From Flavihumibacter solisilvae (GTDB lineage: Bacteria > Bacteroidota > Bacteroidia > Chitinophagales > Chitinophagaceae), in contig NZ_JSVC01000016.1 of the NCBI RefSeq assembly GCF_000814475.1, positions 111,412 through 175,411 of the forward strand: a DNA stretch of 64,000 nt. Reading direction: 5' to 3'. This document shows, piece after piece, positions 8,917 to 17,499 of the stretch. The number at the start of each line of letters is the position of its first letter. Position 1 is the stretch's first letter. Below the pieces are notes generated by a model, which saw nothing but the letters and a program-made list of their open reading frames with translations, made no database searches and was not told where the DNA came from. A program made the position numbers and the translations under genes.

Positions 8917-9921
8917 TTGACAACTGTTGTACTTGCTGTAGAAAGCTCTTGCGATGAAACCGCAGCTTCGGTCTGCCGGGACGGAAAGATTCTTTCCAAT
9001 GTAATAGCTACGCAGAAAGTTCACGAGCAGTATGGAGGCGTGGTACCTGAGCTGGCAAGCAGGGCGCACCTTCAGAATATCGTACCGGTCGTTGACCAGG
9101 CAATGGCTGATGCCAAAATCCAGTCTTCGGACATTGATGCGATCGCTTTTACCCAGGCACCCGGACTGATAGGTGCATTGCTTGTAGGAGCACAATTCGC
9201 GAGGTCGATGGCCCTTGCATTAGATAAACCGGTTATTGCCGTTCACCACATGCAGGCACATGTGCTGGCCAACCTGATCGAATCACCTGTCCCCTCCTTT
9301 CCTTTTCTATGCCTGACCGTTAGTGGCGGACATACGCAGATCGTTCGTTGTGAGTCACCGTACAGTATGAAAGTCATTGGCGAAACGATAGATGATGCGG
9401 CAGGTGAAGCTTTTGATAAAACAGCTAAGTTACTTGGGCTGCCATATCCGGGCGGACCACTGATCGATCGTTATGCAGCTACCGGCAACCCCGCGGCATA
9501 CCGTTTTCCCGAACCGCAGATTCCCGGGCTCGATTTCAGCTTTAGTGGTTTAAAGACGGCCATCCTGTATTTCCTGCAGGAAAAAAAGCAACAGGATCCC
9601 GACTTTGTTGAAAAGAACCTGCCTGACATTTGTGCCTCTATCCAGAACAGGATCGTCACCATCCTGATGAATAAGCTCGTTAAGGCGGCACAGGAAACCG
9701 GGATCACGGAAGTTTGTCTTGCCGGGGGTGTGTCTGCAAATTCCGGCCTGAGGAATGCACTTGCAGAAAACGGGAAAAAGTTCGGGTGGAATACACACTA
9801 TCCTGCAATGGAATATTGCACCGATAATGCGGCGATGATTGCCATAACCGCATACTATAAATATCTCCAGGGTGATTTTGCTACGCTGGAAACGACACCG
9901 ACCGCAAAATCGGACTGGTGA
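8917..9921 (+). CDS. tsaD: tRNA N6-adenosine threonylcarbamoyltransferase
   Basis: 334 residues, standard length. TsaD transfers threonylcarbamoyl to A37 of tRNAs reading ANN codons, working with TsaB and TsaE. The N-terminus VVLAVESSCDETAAS is typical; HHMQAH (110-115) supplies the two metal-binding His; SGGHTQIV and GGVSANSGLR are further family motifs. The start codon is TTG at 8917, since no ATG or GTG fits the conserved N-terminus. It follows the permease by 73 nt on the same strand. Confidence 0.93.
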   Translation: MTTVVLAVESSCDETAASVCRDGKILSNVIATQKVHEQYGGVVPELASRAHLQNIVPVVDQAMADAKIQSSDIDAIAFTQAPGLIGALLVGAQFARSMALALDKPVIAVHHMQAHVLANLIESPVPSFPFLCLTVSGGHTQIVRCESPYSMKVIGETIDDAAGEAFDKTAKLLGLPYPGGPLIDRYAATGNPAAYRFPEPQIPGLDFSFSGLKTAILYFLQEKKQQDPDFVEKNLPDICASIQNRIVTILMNKLVKAAQETGITEVCLAGGVSANSGLRNALAENGKKFGWNTHYPAMEYCTDNAAMIAITAYYKYLQGDFATLETTPTAKSDW

Positions 9922-10000
9922 AATAAACCCAAGGTCTCTGAATGTCGGTTTTTGAATTTTTAATTTCAAATCTTCAATCGTGTACCGGAGAGACAACCTA

Positions 10001-10342
10001 ATGGGAAGGATCAATGACCTGATCAATGCACTTGCGGTAATAATGGTGAAGATCACCAACAGGCAGGAGCAGGAAGCCCTGGCGGTGATTGATGAACATC
10101 TTGACATTGCCCTGCTGCATGCCTATGCCGACGGTCATGATGAACAACCGGATGAAACACTGGTAAAGGTGCAGCTGGACCTGTTATATCTTAAAACCAT
10201 GCTTACAGCACTACAGCAGGAACCCGGGGTGCCATCACTCAAACAACTCTGGGAAAGGGCTATTGTGAAATTTGAACAGGCAAACAAGGCCACGCTCCAT
10301 TATGACCTGATTGAAAAGAAAGAAAGGATCAGCAGGTTATAG
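10001..10342 (+). CDS. Hypothetical helical protein
   Basis: 113 residues from the ATG at 10001, which has GGAGAG 8 nt upstream, one of the few good ribosome-binding sites in the window. A GTG at 9980 in the same frame would add seven residues. The protein is predicted all-helical, acidic and soluble (GRINDLINALAVIMVKITNR near the start). I cannot name the family. It precedes the methyltransferase by 24 nt on the same strand. Confidence 0.65.
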   Translation: MGRINDLINALAVIMVKITNRQEQEALAVIDEHLDIALLHAYADGHDEQPDETLVKVQLDLLYLKTMLTALQQEPGVPSLKQLWERAIVKFEQANKATLHYDLIEKKERISRL

Positions 10343-10354
10343 TGCCTGTTGGAT

Positions 10355-10362
10355 TAATTTTG
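10355..10362 (+). promoter_or_regulatory. -7 promoter box, 4 nt before GTG start
   Basis: TAATTTTG, then CGAC, then the GTG start at 10367. Same spacing as at 7590 and 16435. The -33 element is not clear. Confidence 0.45.
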
Positions 10363-10366
10363 CGAC

Positions 10367-11095
10367 GTGCCGAACACCTACTTCCAGTTTAAAAATTTTA
10401 TAGTCCACCAGGAAAAGGGAAGCCTAAAAGTATGTACGGATGCCTGCCTGTTCGGTGCCTGGGTAGCGGACAAGTTAAAGGCGGCCCTGCCACTCCATGC
10501 ACAATTTCTTGATATCGGAACAGGAACCGGCCTGTTAAGTCTCATGCTTATGCAGGAGCTCCGGTCTTCAGTGGATGCAATAGAGATTGACGCCGATGCG
10601 TATGCCCAGGCAACAGACAATTTCATTAACAGTCCATGGGCACAGAACGTGTCAGCATATCATGCCGACATCAGGCAATACAAGCCGGACCACAGCTACG
10701 ACCTCATAATTGCGAATCCGCCTTTCTATGAAAATGACCTGAGGTCGGCAGATGATCAGAAAAATAAAGCGAAACATGAAACCACGCTCGACCTGCAGAC
10801 CCTGGCTGGACTGGCAGCCGGCTGGCTGAAGCCGGGTGGTTACTTTGCCCTGCTTCTTCCCGCTCACCGCGGGAAACAGGCGATCGAAGTTTGTGCAGCT
10901 TCAGGTATGCATCTCCGTGATTTCACCAACGTGCGGCAGTCAGAGCGGCATTCCGCTTTCCGGGTAATGATGATTTTCAGTACCGGTGATGTAAATTCAA
11001 ACCAGGTAAACATGCAGGAGATCACCATTAAAGAACATGGCGTTTACAGCCCGGATTTTGTACAGTTGCTTAAACCATTCTATCTGCACCTCTGA
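10367..11095 (+). CDS. tRNA1(Val) adenine-37 N6-methyltransferase-like protein
   Basis: 242 residues, GTG start. A class I SAM-dependent methyltransferase fold is shown by the SAM loop DIGTGTGLLS (49-58) and the catalytic NPPF (117-120), the signature of N6-adenine methyltransferases. Overall length and the opening (FQFKNFIVHQEKGSLKVCTD) fit the TrmN6/YfiC family, which modifies A37 of tRNA1(Val). Its TGA abuts the stop of the convergent membrane-protein gene as TGATCA. The substrate assignment is by family. Confidence 0.82.
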   Translation: MPNTYFQFKNFIVHQEKGSLKVCTDACLFGAWVADKLKAALPLHAQFLDIGTGTGLLSLMLMQELRSSVDAIEIDADAYAQATDNFINSPWAQNVSAYHADIRQYKPDHSYDLIIANPPFYENDLRSADDQKNKAKHETTLDLQTLAGLAAGWLKPGGYFALLLPAHRGKQAIEVCAASGMHLRDFTNVRQSERHSAFRVMMIFSTGDVNSNQVNMQEITIKEHGVYSPDFVQLLKPFYLHL

Positions 11096-11425
11096 TCATT
11101 TGCGGAACATAAAGTAAACTGCGCCCATCAGGAATGCAAAGCTCACAAGATAGTTCCACCGGAGAGGTTCTTTCAGGTAAACGACTGCAAAAACGGCAAA
11201 TACCACAAGGGTGATCACTTCCTGGGTCATCTTCAGCTGGAACCCGGAAAACCCGCTCGTATAACCGATCCTGTTTGCAGGAACCATCAGGCAATATTCA
11301 AAAAATGCAATCCCCCACGCAATGAGGATCGCTTTCCAGAGAGAAAGTCCCTTATGTTTAAGATGGCCGTACCAGGCTATCGTCATGAAAATATTGGAAA
11401 CCAGTAACAGGAAAATGGTGCGCAT
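11096..11425 (-). CDS. DUF486 / DMT-superfamily small membrane protein
   Basis: 109 residues from the ATG at 11425; an in-frame TTG eight codons upstream is less likely. Four hydrophobic segments are visible (about 3-18, 28-45, 62-80 and 87-105), as in the DUF486 family of four-helix membrane proteins related to drug/metabolite transporters. GFSGFQLKMTQEVITL is a conserved-looking stretch. The transported substrate, if any, is unknown. Confidence 0.75.
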   Translation of the reverse strand: MRTIFLLLVSNIFMTIAWYGHLKHKGLSLWKAILIAWGIAFFEYCLMVPANRIGYTSGFSGFQLKMTQEVITLVVFAVFAVVYLKEPLRWNYLVSFAFLMGAVYFMFRK

Positions 11426-11457
11426 GGAAAGAATATTAAGGCAGCACAAAATAAAGA

Positions 11458-11483
11458 AAACCGATCGCCCAGACGACCGGTTT
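11458..11483. other. Imperfect GC-rich hairpin
   Basis: AAACCGATCG pairs with CGACCGGTTT around CCCAGA, with one A.C mismatch. T-rich DNA follows on the minus strand. It may be a second stop for smc transcripts or part of the leader of the DUF486 gene. Confidence 0.4.
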
Positions 11484-11575
11484 CTTTAAGTTGTACAACT
11501 GAATTGCAACCTCTGGCAGCAAGATAAACCGCCGGGCTTATTCATACAATAGTATTTGTATCAGGTAATTGTACC

Positions 11576-11605
11576 AAAAAAAAGCACTGCCGGACAGCAG
11601 TGCTT
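11576..11605 (-). terminator. Intrinsic terminator of smc
   Basis: AAGCACTGC (11582-11590) and GCAGTGCTT (11597-11605) form a 9-bp stem around CGGACA. On the minus strand it is followed by eight U residues, 28 nt after the smc stop. Confidence 0.9.
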
Positions 11606-11632
11606 CAAATATAAAAATGGACGGTTACGCTA

Positions 11633-14600
11633 TTAGTTGAGATTCCTGAAATCTACCGGAACGAGTTTACTTACACCGGGTTCCTGCATGGTAACACCGT
11701 AGATTGCATCAACGGATCCCATTGTCATTTTGTTGTGTGTGACAATAATAAACTGGCTTTCTTCACTGAACCTGCGGATCATGTTGGTGAACTTACCAAC
11801 GTTTGCATCATCGAGCGGCGCATCAACCTCATCCAAAATACAGAATGGCGCCGGCTTGATCAAATATATGGCAAATAGTAATGCAGTTGCTGTCAATGTT
11901 TTTTCTCCTCCGCTCAGCTGCGTGATGGAAGAAGGTCTTTTCCCTTTCGGCTTGGCAACGATATCGATTCCTGTTTCAGCAAGATTCTCCGGGTTCTCAA
12001 GAATGAGATCACATTGATCTTCTTCCGTAAACAGCGCCTTGAACACGCGGATGAAGTTTTCTTTCACCTGGTTGAAAGTGTCCAGGAATTTCTGGTTGGC
12101 AGTACTTTCAACTTCAGCAATTGTCTGCAACAGGCTGTCCTTCGCCGTTACCAGGTCATTCTTTTGTTCGAGGATGAATTCGTAACGTTTCTTCATTTCT
12201 GTGAAGGCCTCGATCGCAGTGGGGTTCACTTCGCCAAGGTTCTCCAGCCGCTTCTTCATTCTCTCCGCCCTCTCCTGCAACTCTTCAACCGGCGTTTCGG
12301 TTGTGCGTGGCTGATCAAGGATATCATCGAGGTTTATCCTGAACTCGACCTGTAGTCTTTCCTTCATTCCGGCAAGCTGCAGCTTCAGTTCGTTGAGGCG
12401 ATCTTTGATGGCAGTGAGCAGGTGTTCAAGCTGGTCTTTCTCCTTCACCTTATGACGCAGTTCACTTTCCTTTTCATTAAGCTTGTTACGAAGGTTATAA
12501 TATGCCTGGTCAGCTTCATTCAGGACTTTTTCATCCTCTTCTTTTTTCCGGAGAAGGTCAACCAGCCCGTTCTCAGCTTCGGCCAGCAGTCCGGCACTTT
12601 CACTGATGCTTTCGATCGTTTGCTTAAGCTGGCTCTGGTTGGTTTCAATCTGCACTTTCAGGTCCGCAAGCTGGTTGTTCTTGAAAACAAGTTCCTGCCT
12701 GAGTGAGTTGATCCGGCTTTGCTGGCGGGTGAGTGACAGGTTGAATTCGTTATATACGGCGTTGGCGCTGTTGTATTCCTGTTCTGCCTGTTTGTATGAG
12801 GCTTCCACCTCCAGCATTTTTGCATTTGTTTCTTCAATCAGCTTAAGCAATTCGTTAAGGTCGCTGCGGGTTCCTGAGATTGCCGCTGTAGTAGATTCCA
12901 GCTGTTGTTGCAGATCCTCCAGCCTGTTGCGGCTAGTCGATTGCTGTGCATGCAGGTTCTCGATCTTGTTCTGGAGGGCAAACAGCTGGTTCGTGATGTT
13001 ATTGATATCCTGCTGGCCTTGTTTGATCGCCTGCTCCTTTAACTGCTCGTTGAAACCGATAACTTCATTGTGCTTATTCTGGATATTATCTTTCAGCTCA
13101 TTCACCACGGCCTCCTGGGCAATAATTTCTTCGTGCAGCTTTTCCAGGTTCTTGGCCCGGCCGATCTTCTTCCCTTCAAACAGGCCAACACTGCCGCCGG
13201 AAAGTGAGTACTTCCCCTTTACATATTTCCCGGACTTTTCCAGGATCACCGAGCCATTGCTGTTGTCCAGTGCGGATTCATCTTCTGCTATGAACACATT
13301 GCCCAGCAGGTGTTCGGCAAGACTGCGAAACTGTCCTTCAACTTCTATTACGGACATGGCAGGAATGGTGCCTTCTGGCTGATGGATCGAACTATTCGAT
13401 TCATCGAACTTGTCGAGGAGGAAGAAATTGGCCTTCCCCTTTTTGTTATCATCAAGCAGGTGTACAGCCTGCAGACCTTCCCGCAGGTTATTCACCACGT
13501 AATAGTTCAGATATGGTTCCAGCACGTTTTCAACAGCGGCACGATACTCCTCCTTTACATAAATAATATCAGACAGGATCGGTGCAGTGTGATTCCAGTT
13601 GGGATTGTTGTGCAGGAATTTGATGCTTTCCGGATAGCCCTCCATGGAGTCGATAAGGCTCTTCAGCAGGTCATATTCGTTCTTACGTGCATCGAGCCGG
13701 CGGCCTTCTTCTGCCAGCTGTTGACGAAGCACTTCCAGTTCACCCTGCGTCTGAAGGATCTGCTCCTTTGTACGCTCATGGTGTTCCTGTAATTGCTGCA
13801 GGTCACGCTGGCGCGAATCAAGTTCCTGCTCCTTAAATGTTTTTTCTTCTTCCAGCTGACGGAGCTGGCTGCCTCTTGCCTCCCGCTCCTCTTCTATCTG
13901 GCCAATTGTACGCTGGAGGTTGAGAATGGATGTATCGGCTACAGCCACCTTTTTTTCCGCTTCGAACTGGCTGCGCTGGATCTGGAGGTTTTCACTCCGG
14001 ATCGCATCTATCGACTGCCGCTGTTCATCGAAAATGCTTCTCTTTTCTTCTACCGCGGCTTTATAATCGTCAAGCTGTTGTTCAAATGTTTCGAGTTTGC
14101 CTTCCTCTTCCGTAACCTGGCGGGACGTGAACTCAATACTTTCTTCCAGTCCCTTCATCTGGCCTTCGCTCTTATTCAGGAATTCCTGCAGACTGGTTTC
14201 CTTTTCCTGCAGGAAGTTAAGTCTCTGGGAAGCGAGGTTTTTATCGTTTTCCTTTGACCTCAGTACCTGCAACAGGTCATTGAACTGGTGCTGCATGCTC
14301 TGGAGCATCCTTTCTTTCTCGATGAAGCCTACTTTTTCCTGTTCGATCACGGCTTCTTCCTGCGCAATGGAAGCTTCGAGCGCGACTTTCTTGTTCGTTT
14401 CCGTAGTTGTCTGTTCATTCAGGTCCCGGTAAGTGACATTAAATCCTTCCAGTGCGGCTTTTGCCAGTTCTATGGACAATTCACGGTAATCCTTTTTGAT
14501 CTCGTAAAACTTTTCAGCCTTTTTTGCCTGGTTTTCCAGGGCTTTCAACTGGTTGTTGATCTCAAACAGCAGGTCTTCGATCCTCGCAAGGTCCTGTTCG

Positions 14601-15151
14601 GTCGCATCCAGTTTTTGCTTGGCTTCCTTCTTACGGGTTTTATAGATGGAGATCCCTGCGGCCTGCTCAAGCATCCGCCGGCGGCTGTTTTCCTTGTCTT
14701 TGATCAGGTCATCGACCATTCCCAGCTCAATGATACTGTAACTGTCTGTGCTGACACCCGTGTCCATGAACAGGTTCTGGATGTCTTTCAGGCGGCAGCT
14801 CACATCGTTCAGGCGGTATTCGCTTTCCCCGCTCTTGTAGAATTTGCGGGTAATGGTAACGGTATTGAACTCGGTAGGCAGCAGGTTTTTCGTATTCTCA
14901 AACGTCAGGCTCACTTCTGCAAGTCCCGATGCGGATCTTGTGCGCGAGCCGTTAAAAACCAGGCTCTCCAGGTTTTCTGAACGAAGCTGGCTGATCTTCT
15001 GTTCGCCGATAACCCAACGGATACTGTCGATGATATTGCTCTTACCGCAGCCATTGGGACCAACAATACCGGTGATATTCTGGTCGAAATGCACGACAGT
15101 TTTATCGGCAAAACTTTTGAAACCTTTTATTTCTAAGCTCTTTAAACGCAC
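11633..15151 (-). CDS. smc: Chromosome segregation protein SMC
   Basis: 1172 residues, standard SMC length. The N-terminal ATPase half carries Walker A GPNGCGKSN (about 32-40); the C-terminal half has LSGGEKT and the Walker B region CILDEVDAPLDD. Between them lie two long coiled coils (about 170-500 and 670-1020) and a hinge (about 510-660, with the glycine-rich end SLSGGSVGLFEG). SMC dimers with ScpA/ScpB organise and separate chromosomes. The GTG start at 15151 fits the conserved MRLKSLEIKGFKSF opening. A TATATTTG box lies 24 nt upstream and a terminator follows. Confidence 0.97.
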   Translation of the reverse strand: MRLKSLEIKGFKSFADKTVVHFDQNITGIVGPNGCGKSNIIDSIRWVIGEQKISQLRSENLESLVFNGSRTRSASGLAEVSLTFENTKNLLPTEFNTVTITRKFYKSGESEYRLNDVSCRLKDIQNLFMDTGVSTDSYSIIELGMVDDLIKDKENSRRRMLEQAAGISIYKTRKKEAKQKLDATEQDLARIEDLLFEINNQLKALENQAKKAEKFYEIKKDYRELSIELAKAALEGFNVTYRDLNEQTTTETNKKVALEASIAQEEAVIEQEKVGFIEKERMLQSMQHQFNDLLQVLRSKENDKNLASQRLNFLQEKETSLQEFLNKSEGQMKGLEESIEFTSRQVTEEEGKLETFEQQLDDYKAAVEEKRSIFDEQRQSIDAIRSENLQIQRSQFEAEKKVAVADTSILNLQRTIGQIEEEREARGSQLRQLEEEKTFKEQELDSRQRDLQQLQEHHERTKEQILQTQGELEVLRQQLAEEGRRLDARKNEYDLLKSLIDSMEGYPESIKFLHNNPNWNHTAPILSDIIYVKEEYRAAVENVLEPYLNYYVVNNLREGLQAVHLLDDNKKGKANFFLLDKFDESNSSIHQPEGTIPAMSVIEVEGQFRSLAEHLLGNVFIAEDESALDNSNGSVILEKSGKYVKGKYSLSGGSVGLFEGKKIGRAKNLEKLHEEIIAQEAVVNELKDNIQNKHNEVIGFNEQLKEQAIKQGQQDINNITNQLFALQNKIENLHAQQSTSRNRLEDLQQQLESTTAAISGTRSDLNELLKLIEETNAKMLEVEASYKQAEQEYNSANAVYNEFNLSLTRQQSRINSLRQELVFKNNQLADLKVQIETNQSQLKQTIESISESAGLLAEAENGLVDLLRKKEEDEKVLNEADQAYYNLRNKLNEKESELRHKVKEKDQLEHLLTAIKDRLNELKLQLAGMKERLQVEFRINLDDILDQPRTTETPVEELQERAERMKKRLENLGEVNPTAIEAFTEMKKRYEFILEQKNDLVTAKDSLLQTIAEVESTANQKFLDTFNQVKENFIRVFKALFTEEDQCDLILENPENLAETGIDIVAKPKGKRPSSITQLSGGEKTLTATALLFAIYLIKPAPFCILDEVDAPLDDANVGKFTNMIRRFSEESQFIIVTHNKMTMGSVDAIYGVTMQEPGVSKLVPVDFRNLN

Positions 15152-15175
15152 AATGATCAGATTTTAGAGGGGAAG

Positions 15176-15183
15176 CAAATATA
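15176..15183 (-). promoter_or_regulatory. -7 promoter box of smc
   Basis: TATATTTG on the minus strand, 24 nt before the GTG start of smc. Confidence 0.5.
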
Positions 15184-15509
15184 TAGGATTGGCGTTTATA
15201 AGTTAATAGGTCTGGTGAAATAGGCCGGCATAATTGCACACGAATTATTAACAGGACGACCTTCAAAATGGAAAGTTTAAAATTAAAAATATTCGATTTG
15301 ACTGATAATGAGACAACTAACATTAAGATTCGGAAATAAATAGCCTATAAATGTATTTTTTACAATAGGCTAGTCTTTATATCAGGTTAATTGGTCTATA
15401 TAGCTTATGTTTCAATGATATATAAACATTTACCTGTTTTAGAAACAACAGGTAAATGTTTTCAGTAAAAATGTTTAGTTTTTGCATAGTAGAGCTTTTC
15501 GTTTTGAAT
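15184..15509. other. AT-rich intergenic region with two hairpins
   Basis: This divergent spacer between smc and the LamG gene has no open frame I would support. It contains two perfect inverted repeats. The first is TAGCCTAT (15341-15348) with ATAGGCTA (15365-15372), with TGTA/TACA nested around a T5 loop. The second is a 15-bp stem, AAACATTTACCTGTT (15424-15438) with its complement at 15447-15461. Neither has a proper U-tract, so they look like regulatory or small-RNA structures rather than simple terminators. Confidence 0.5.
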
Positions 15510-15539
15510 TTTGAATTCTGGTTTTGCCTGTTATCTTTG
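15510..15539 (+). promoter_or_regulatory. Promoter of LamG lipoprotein gene
   Basis: TTTG (15510-15513), 18-nt spacer, TATCTTTG (15532-15539). This is among the best matches to the Bacteroidota consensus here; the ATG follows 26 nt later. Confidence 0.65.
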
Positions 15540-15565
15540 CCCGCAAACTCCCTTAAACCTTACTA

Positions 15566-16408
15566 ATGAGAAAATTAGCCGTACTGCTGATACTGGTCAT
15601 CCTCAGTTTCATCAGCCCCTCCTGCGTTAAAGAAGTAGTCAAAGAAGTTGTTGTAACCGATACCCTTGTCGTGAGGGATACCCTTACTGTACGGGATACC
15701 ATAACAGTACGGGATACGGTGCTGGACCTGGCATGCGGACTCCTTGCCTATTACCCCTTCAACGGGAATTTCAAAGATGAGAGCGGCCATGGTAATGATG
15801 CGGTTGGCCGGAACGGAATATTTCTGACCACAGATTATAAGGATGAAGCAAACCGTTCGGCGGGATTTGATGGTTTGAATGACTACCTGATCGTTCAGAA
15901 CGGTAAACCACTGCGGAGCGACACCATGACCCTGTCAGTGCATATCTATTCAGACAGCTGGGATCTTGAGCGCTCAATCCTGGCATTACACGATTTCACT
16001 GACGGGTCTTCATTCCATTACAACCTGGTACAACCTTTCGGCGGAACGCAGGAACTTGCATTCTCAATAGGCGACCCGGCCTATCCCTGCACAGGTCTTC
16101 AGCACTATAACCCGTCAATTTCGATAATATCTACCCAGAAAGTAACTACCAGCAAATGGTATCACCTGCTGGCAACATTTGCAAACGGGGATCAGCGGTT
16201 TTATATAGATGGCCAGCTGGTTGGACAAAAAACCCAGCCATACAAAGCTGTCCGTGACTGCGGAAATCCGAGTCTTATCATTGGTGGCTGGTGGCAGTCA
16301 TCACTGTTTCCATTCAGTGGGAAGATCGATGAAATCCGGATTTATAATCGCCTGTTGAATAAATGTGAGATCAATGCAATTGACCTCGACGGAGACACCG
16401 GGAGTTAA
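15566..16408 (+). CDS. LamG/concanavalin-like lectin domain lipoprotein
   Basis: 280 residues. The signal ends in FISPSC (Cys20), a lipobox-like site, so it is probably anchored in the outer membrane. Residues about 21-54 form a repetitive stalk of DT(L/I)xVR units encoded by 18-bp tandem repeats. A LamG-like jelly-roll domain follows (about 58-270): [20 protein letters not shown] opens it and [12 protein letters not shown] closes it, both typical. Such proteins bind glycans or surfaces; the ligand is unknown. The stop codon lies in the loop of the downstream terminator. Confidence 0.82.
   Translation: MRKLAVLLILVILSFISPSCVKEVVKEVVVTDTLVVRDTLTVRDTITVRDTVLDLACGLLAYYPFNGNFKDESGHGNDAVGRNGIFLTTDYKDEANRSAGFDGLNDYLIVQNGKPLRSDTMTLSVHIYSDSWDLERSILALHDFTDGSSFHYNLVQPFGGTQELAFSIGDPAYPCTGLQHYNPSISIISTQKVTTSKWYHLLATFANGDQRFYIDGQLVGQKTQPYKAVRDCGNPSLIIGGWWQSSLFPFSGKIDEIRIYNRLLNKCEINAIDLDGDTGS
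15659..15721 (+). repeat. 18-bp tandem repeat, 3.5 copies, inside the LamG gene
   Basis: Units begin at 15659, 15677, 15695 and (partial) 15713. Each starts GATAC and encodes DT(L/I/V)xVR. Third-position differences show the copies are not freshly duplicated. Confidence 0.8.
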
Positions 16409-16429
16409 TTAACCCGGTTTTCCGTTTTC
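16397..16429 (+). terminator. Probable terminator of LamG gene
   Basis: ACCGGG (16397-16402) pairs with CCCGGT (16413-16418) around AGTTAATTAA, followed by TTTTCCGTTTT. The TAA stop (16406-16408) sits in the loop. Confidence 0.6.
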
Positions 16430-16434
16430 GCGAT

Positions 16435-16442
16435 TACTTTTG
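16435..16442 (+). promoter_or_regulatory. -7 promoter box, 4 nt before start codon
   Basis: TACTTTTG, then CCAG, then the ATG at 16447. It directly follows the upstream terminator. Confidence 0.5.
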
Positions 16443-16446
16443 CCAG

Positions 16447-17463
16447 ATGCGAATAGAACTCCGTTCAGACACATTTACGAAACCAACTCCGGAAATGCTG
16501 GAGGCCATCGCCCATGCAGAAGTGGGCGATGATGTTTTTGGGGAAGATCCGACCGTCAACCGGCTGGAAGGTGAAGCCGCTGCCATGTTCGGTAAAGAGG
16601 CGGCTTTATTTTGTCCGACGGGTACCATGAGTAACCAGATAGCCATTAAAGTCCATACCCAGCCTGGCGATGAGGTAATCTGCGAACAGCAGGCCCATGT
16701 ATACATATATGAAGGCGGGGGAATAGCATTCAATTCCGGGGCGCAGGTGCGGGCCTTGCGGGGCGACCGTGGCCGGATTATGGCAGAACAGGTGGCGGAC
16801 GCCATAAACCCCGACGATGTACATAAGGCCCGGACCTCGCTGGTTTGCCTGGAGAATACCAGTAACCGGGGTGGTGGCAGCTGCTATAACTGGGAAGCTA
16901 TCCAGGGCATTAGCCAGGTTTGTAAAATGAACGGATTGCAACTCCACCTCGACGGTGCACGGTTGTTCAATGCGCTGGTTGCGACCGGGCAATCGCCCCG
17001 CCAGTATGGTGAAACCTTCGACAGCATTTCTGTTTGCTTCAATAAAGGAATGGGATGTCCGATCGGCAGTATCCTGATCGGTTCCGGCGACTTTATCCGC
17101 AAGGCACGCAGGGTAAGAAAGGTATTCGGGGGCGGGATGCGGCAGGCCGGCTTTATGGCTGCAGCGGGTCTGTATGCTTTGGAACATCATATCTGCAGGT
17201 TACAGACTGATCATGATCATGCCAAACAAATAGCAACAGCCTTAAGTAAGAAAGACTTTGTTGGTACAATTATGCCCGTGGAAACGAATATCCTCATTTT
17301 CGAGGTTACTGGCAGGTATACTGCGACCACACTGGCAGATACTTTAAAACATTATAATATTCACTGCATTGCCATCTCTCCCACCCAGATCCGGATGGTG
17401 ACCCATATTGATGTTCATGCAGTGATGGTGTCTCATCTTGTTTCGGTTATAGATGACCTGTAA
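16447..17463 (+). CDS. ltaE: Low-specificity L-threonine aldolase
   Basis: 338 residues, full length. This PLP enzyme cleaves L-threonine or allo-threonine to glycine and acetaldehyde. The PLP-binding lysine is Lys200 in [24 protein letters not shown] (167-176) holds the conserved Asp169 that contacts the pyridine nitrogen. The opening [18 protein letters not shown] is typical. The promoter box 4 nt before the ATG suggests a leaderless transcript. pgi follows 36 nt later on the same strand. Confidence 0.9.
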   Translation: MRIELRSDTFTKPTPEMLEAIAHAEVGDDVFGEDPTVNRLEGEAAAMFGKEAALFCPTGTMSNQIAIKVHTQPGDEVICEQQAHVYIYEGGGIAFNSGAQVRALRGDRGRIMAEQVADAINPDDVHKARTSLVCLENTSNRGGGSCYNWEAIQGISQVCKMNGLQLHLDGARLFNALVATGQSPRQYGETFDSISVCFNKGMGCPIGSILIGSGDFIRKARRVRKVFGGGMRQAGFMAAAGLYALEHHICRLQTDHDHAKQIATALSKKDFVGTIMPVETNILIFEVTGRYTATTLADTLKHYNIHCIAISPTQIRMVTHIDVHAVMVSHLVSVIDDL

Positions 17464-17499
17464 TTGTTATTTTTACAGGAAGCAAGCAAACTGAAATAC

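Noticed and set aside
12606..14980. Long plus-strand open frames opposite smc (up to 258 residues)
   Set aside because: They mirror the smc coding strand, have unnatural Ser/Leu/Phe-rich compositions and no start context; shadows of the real gene.
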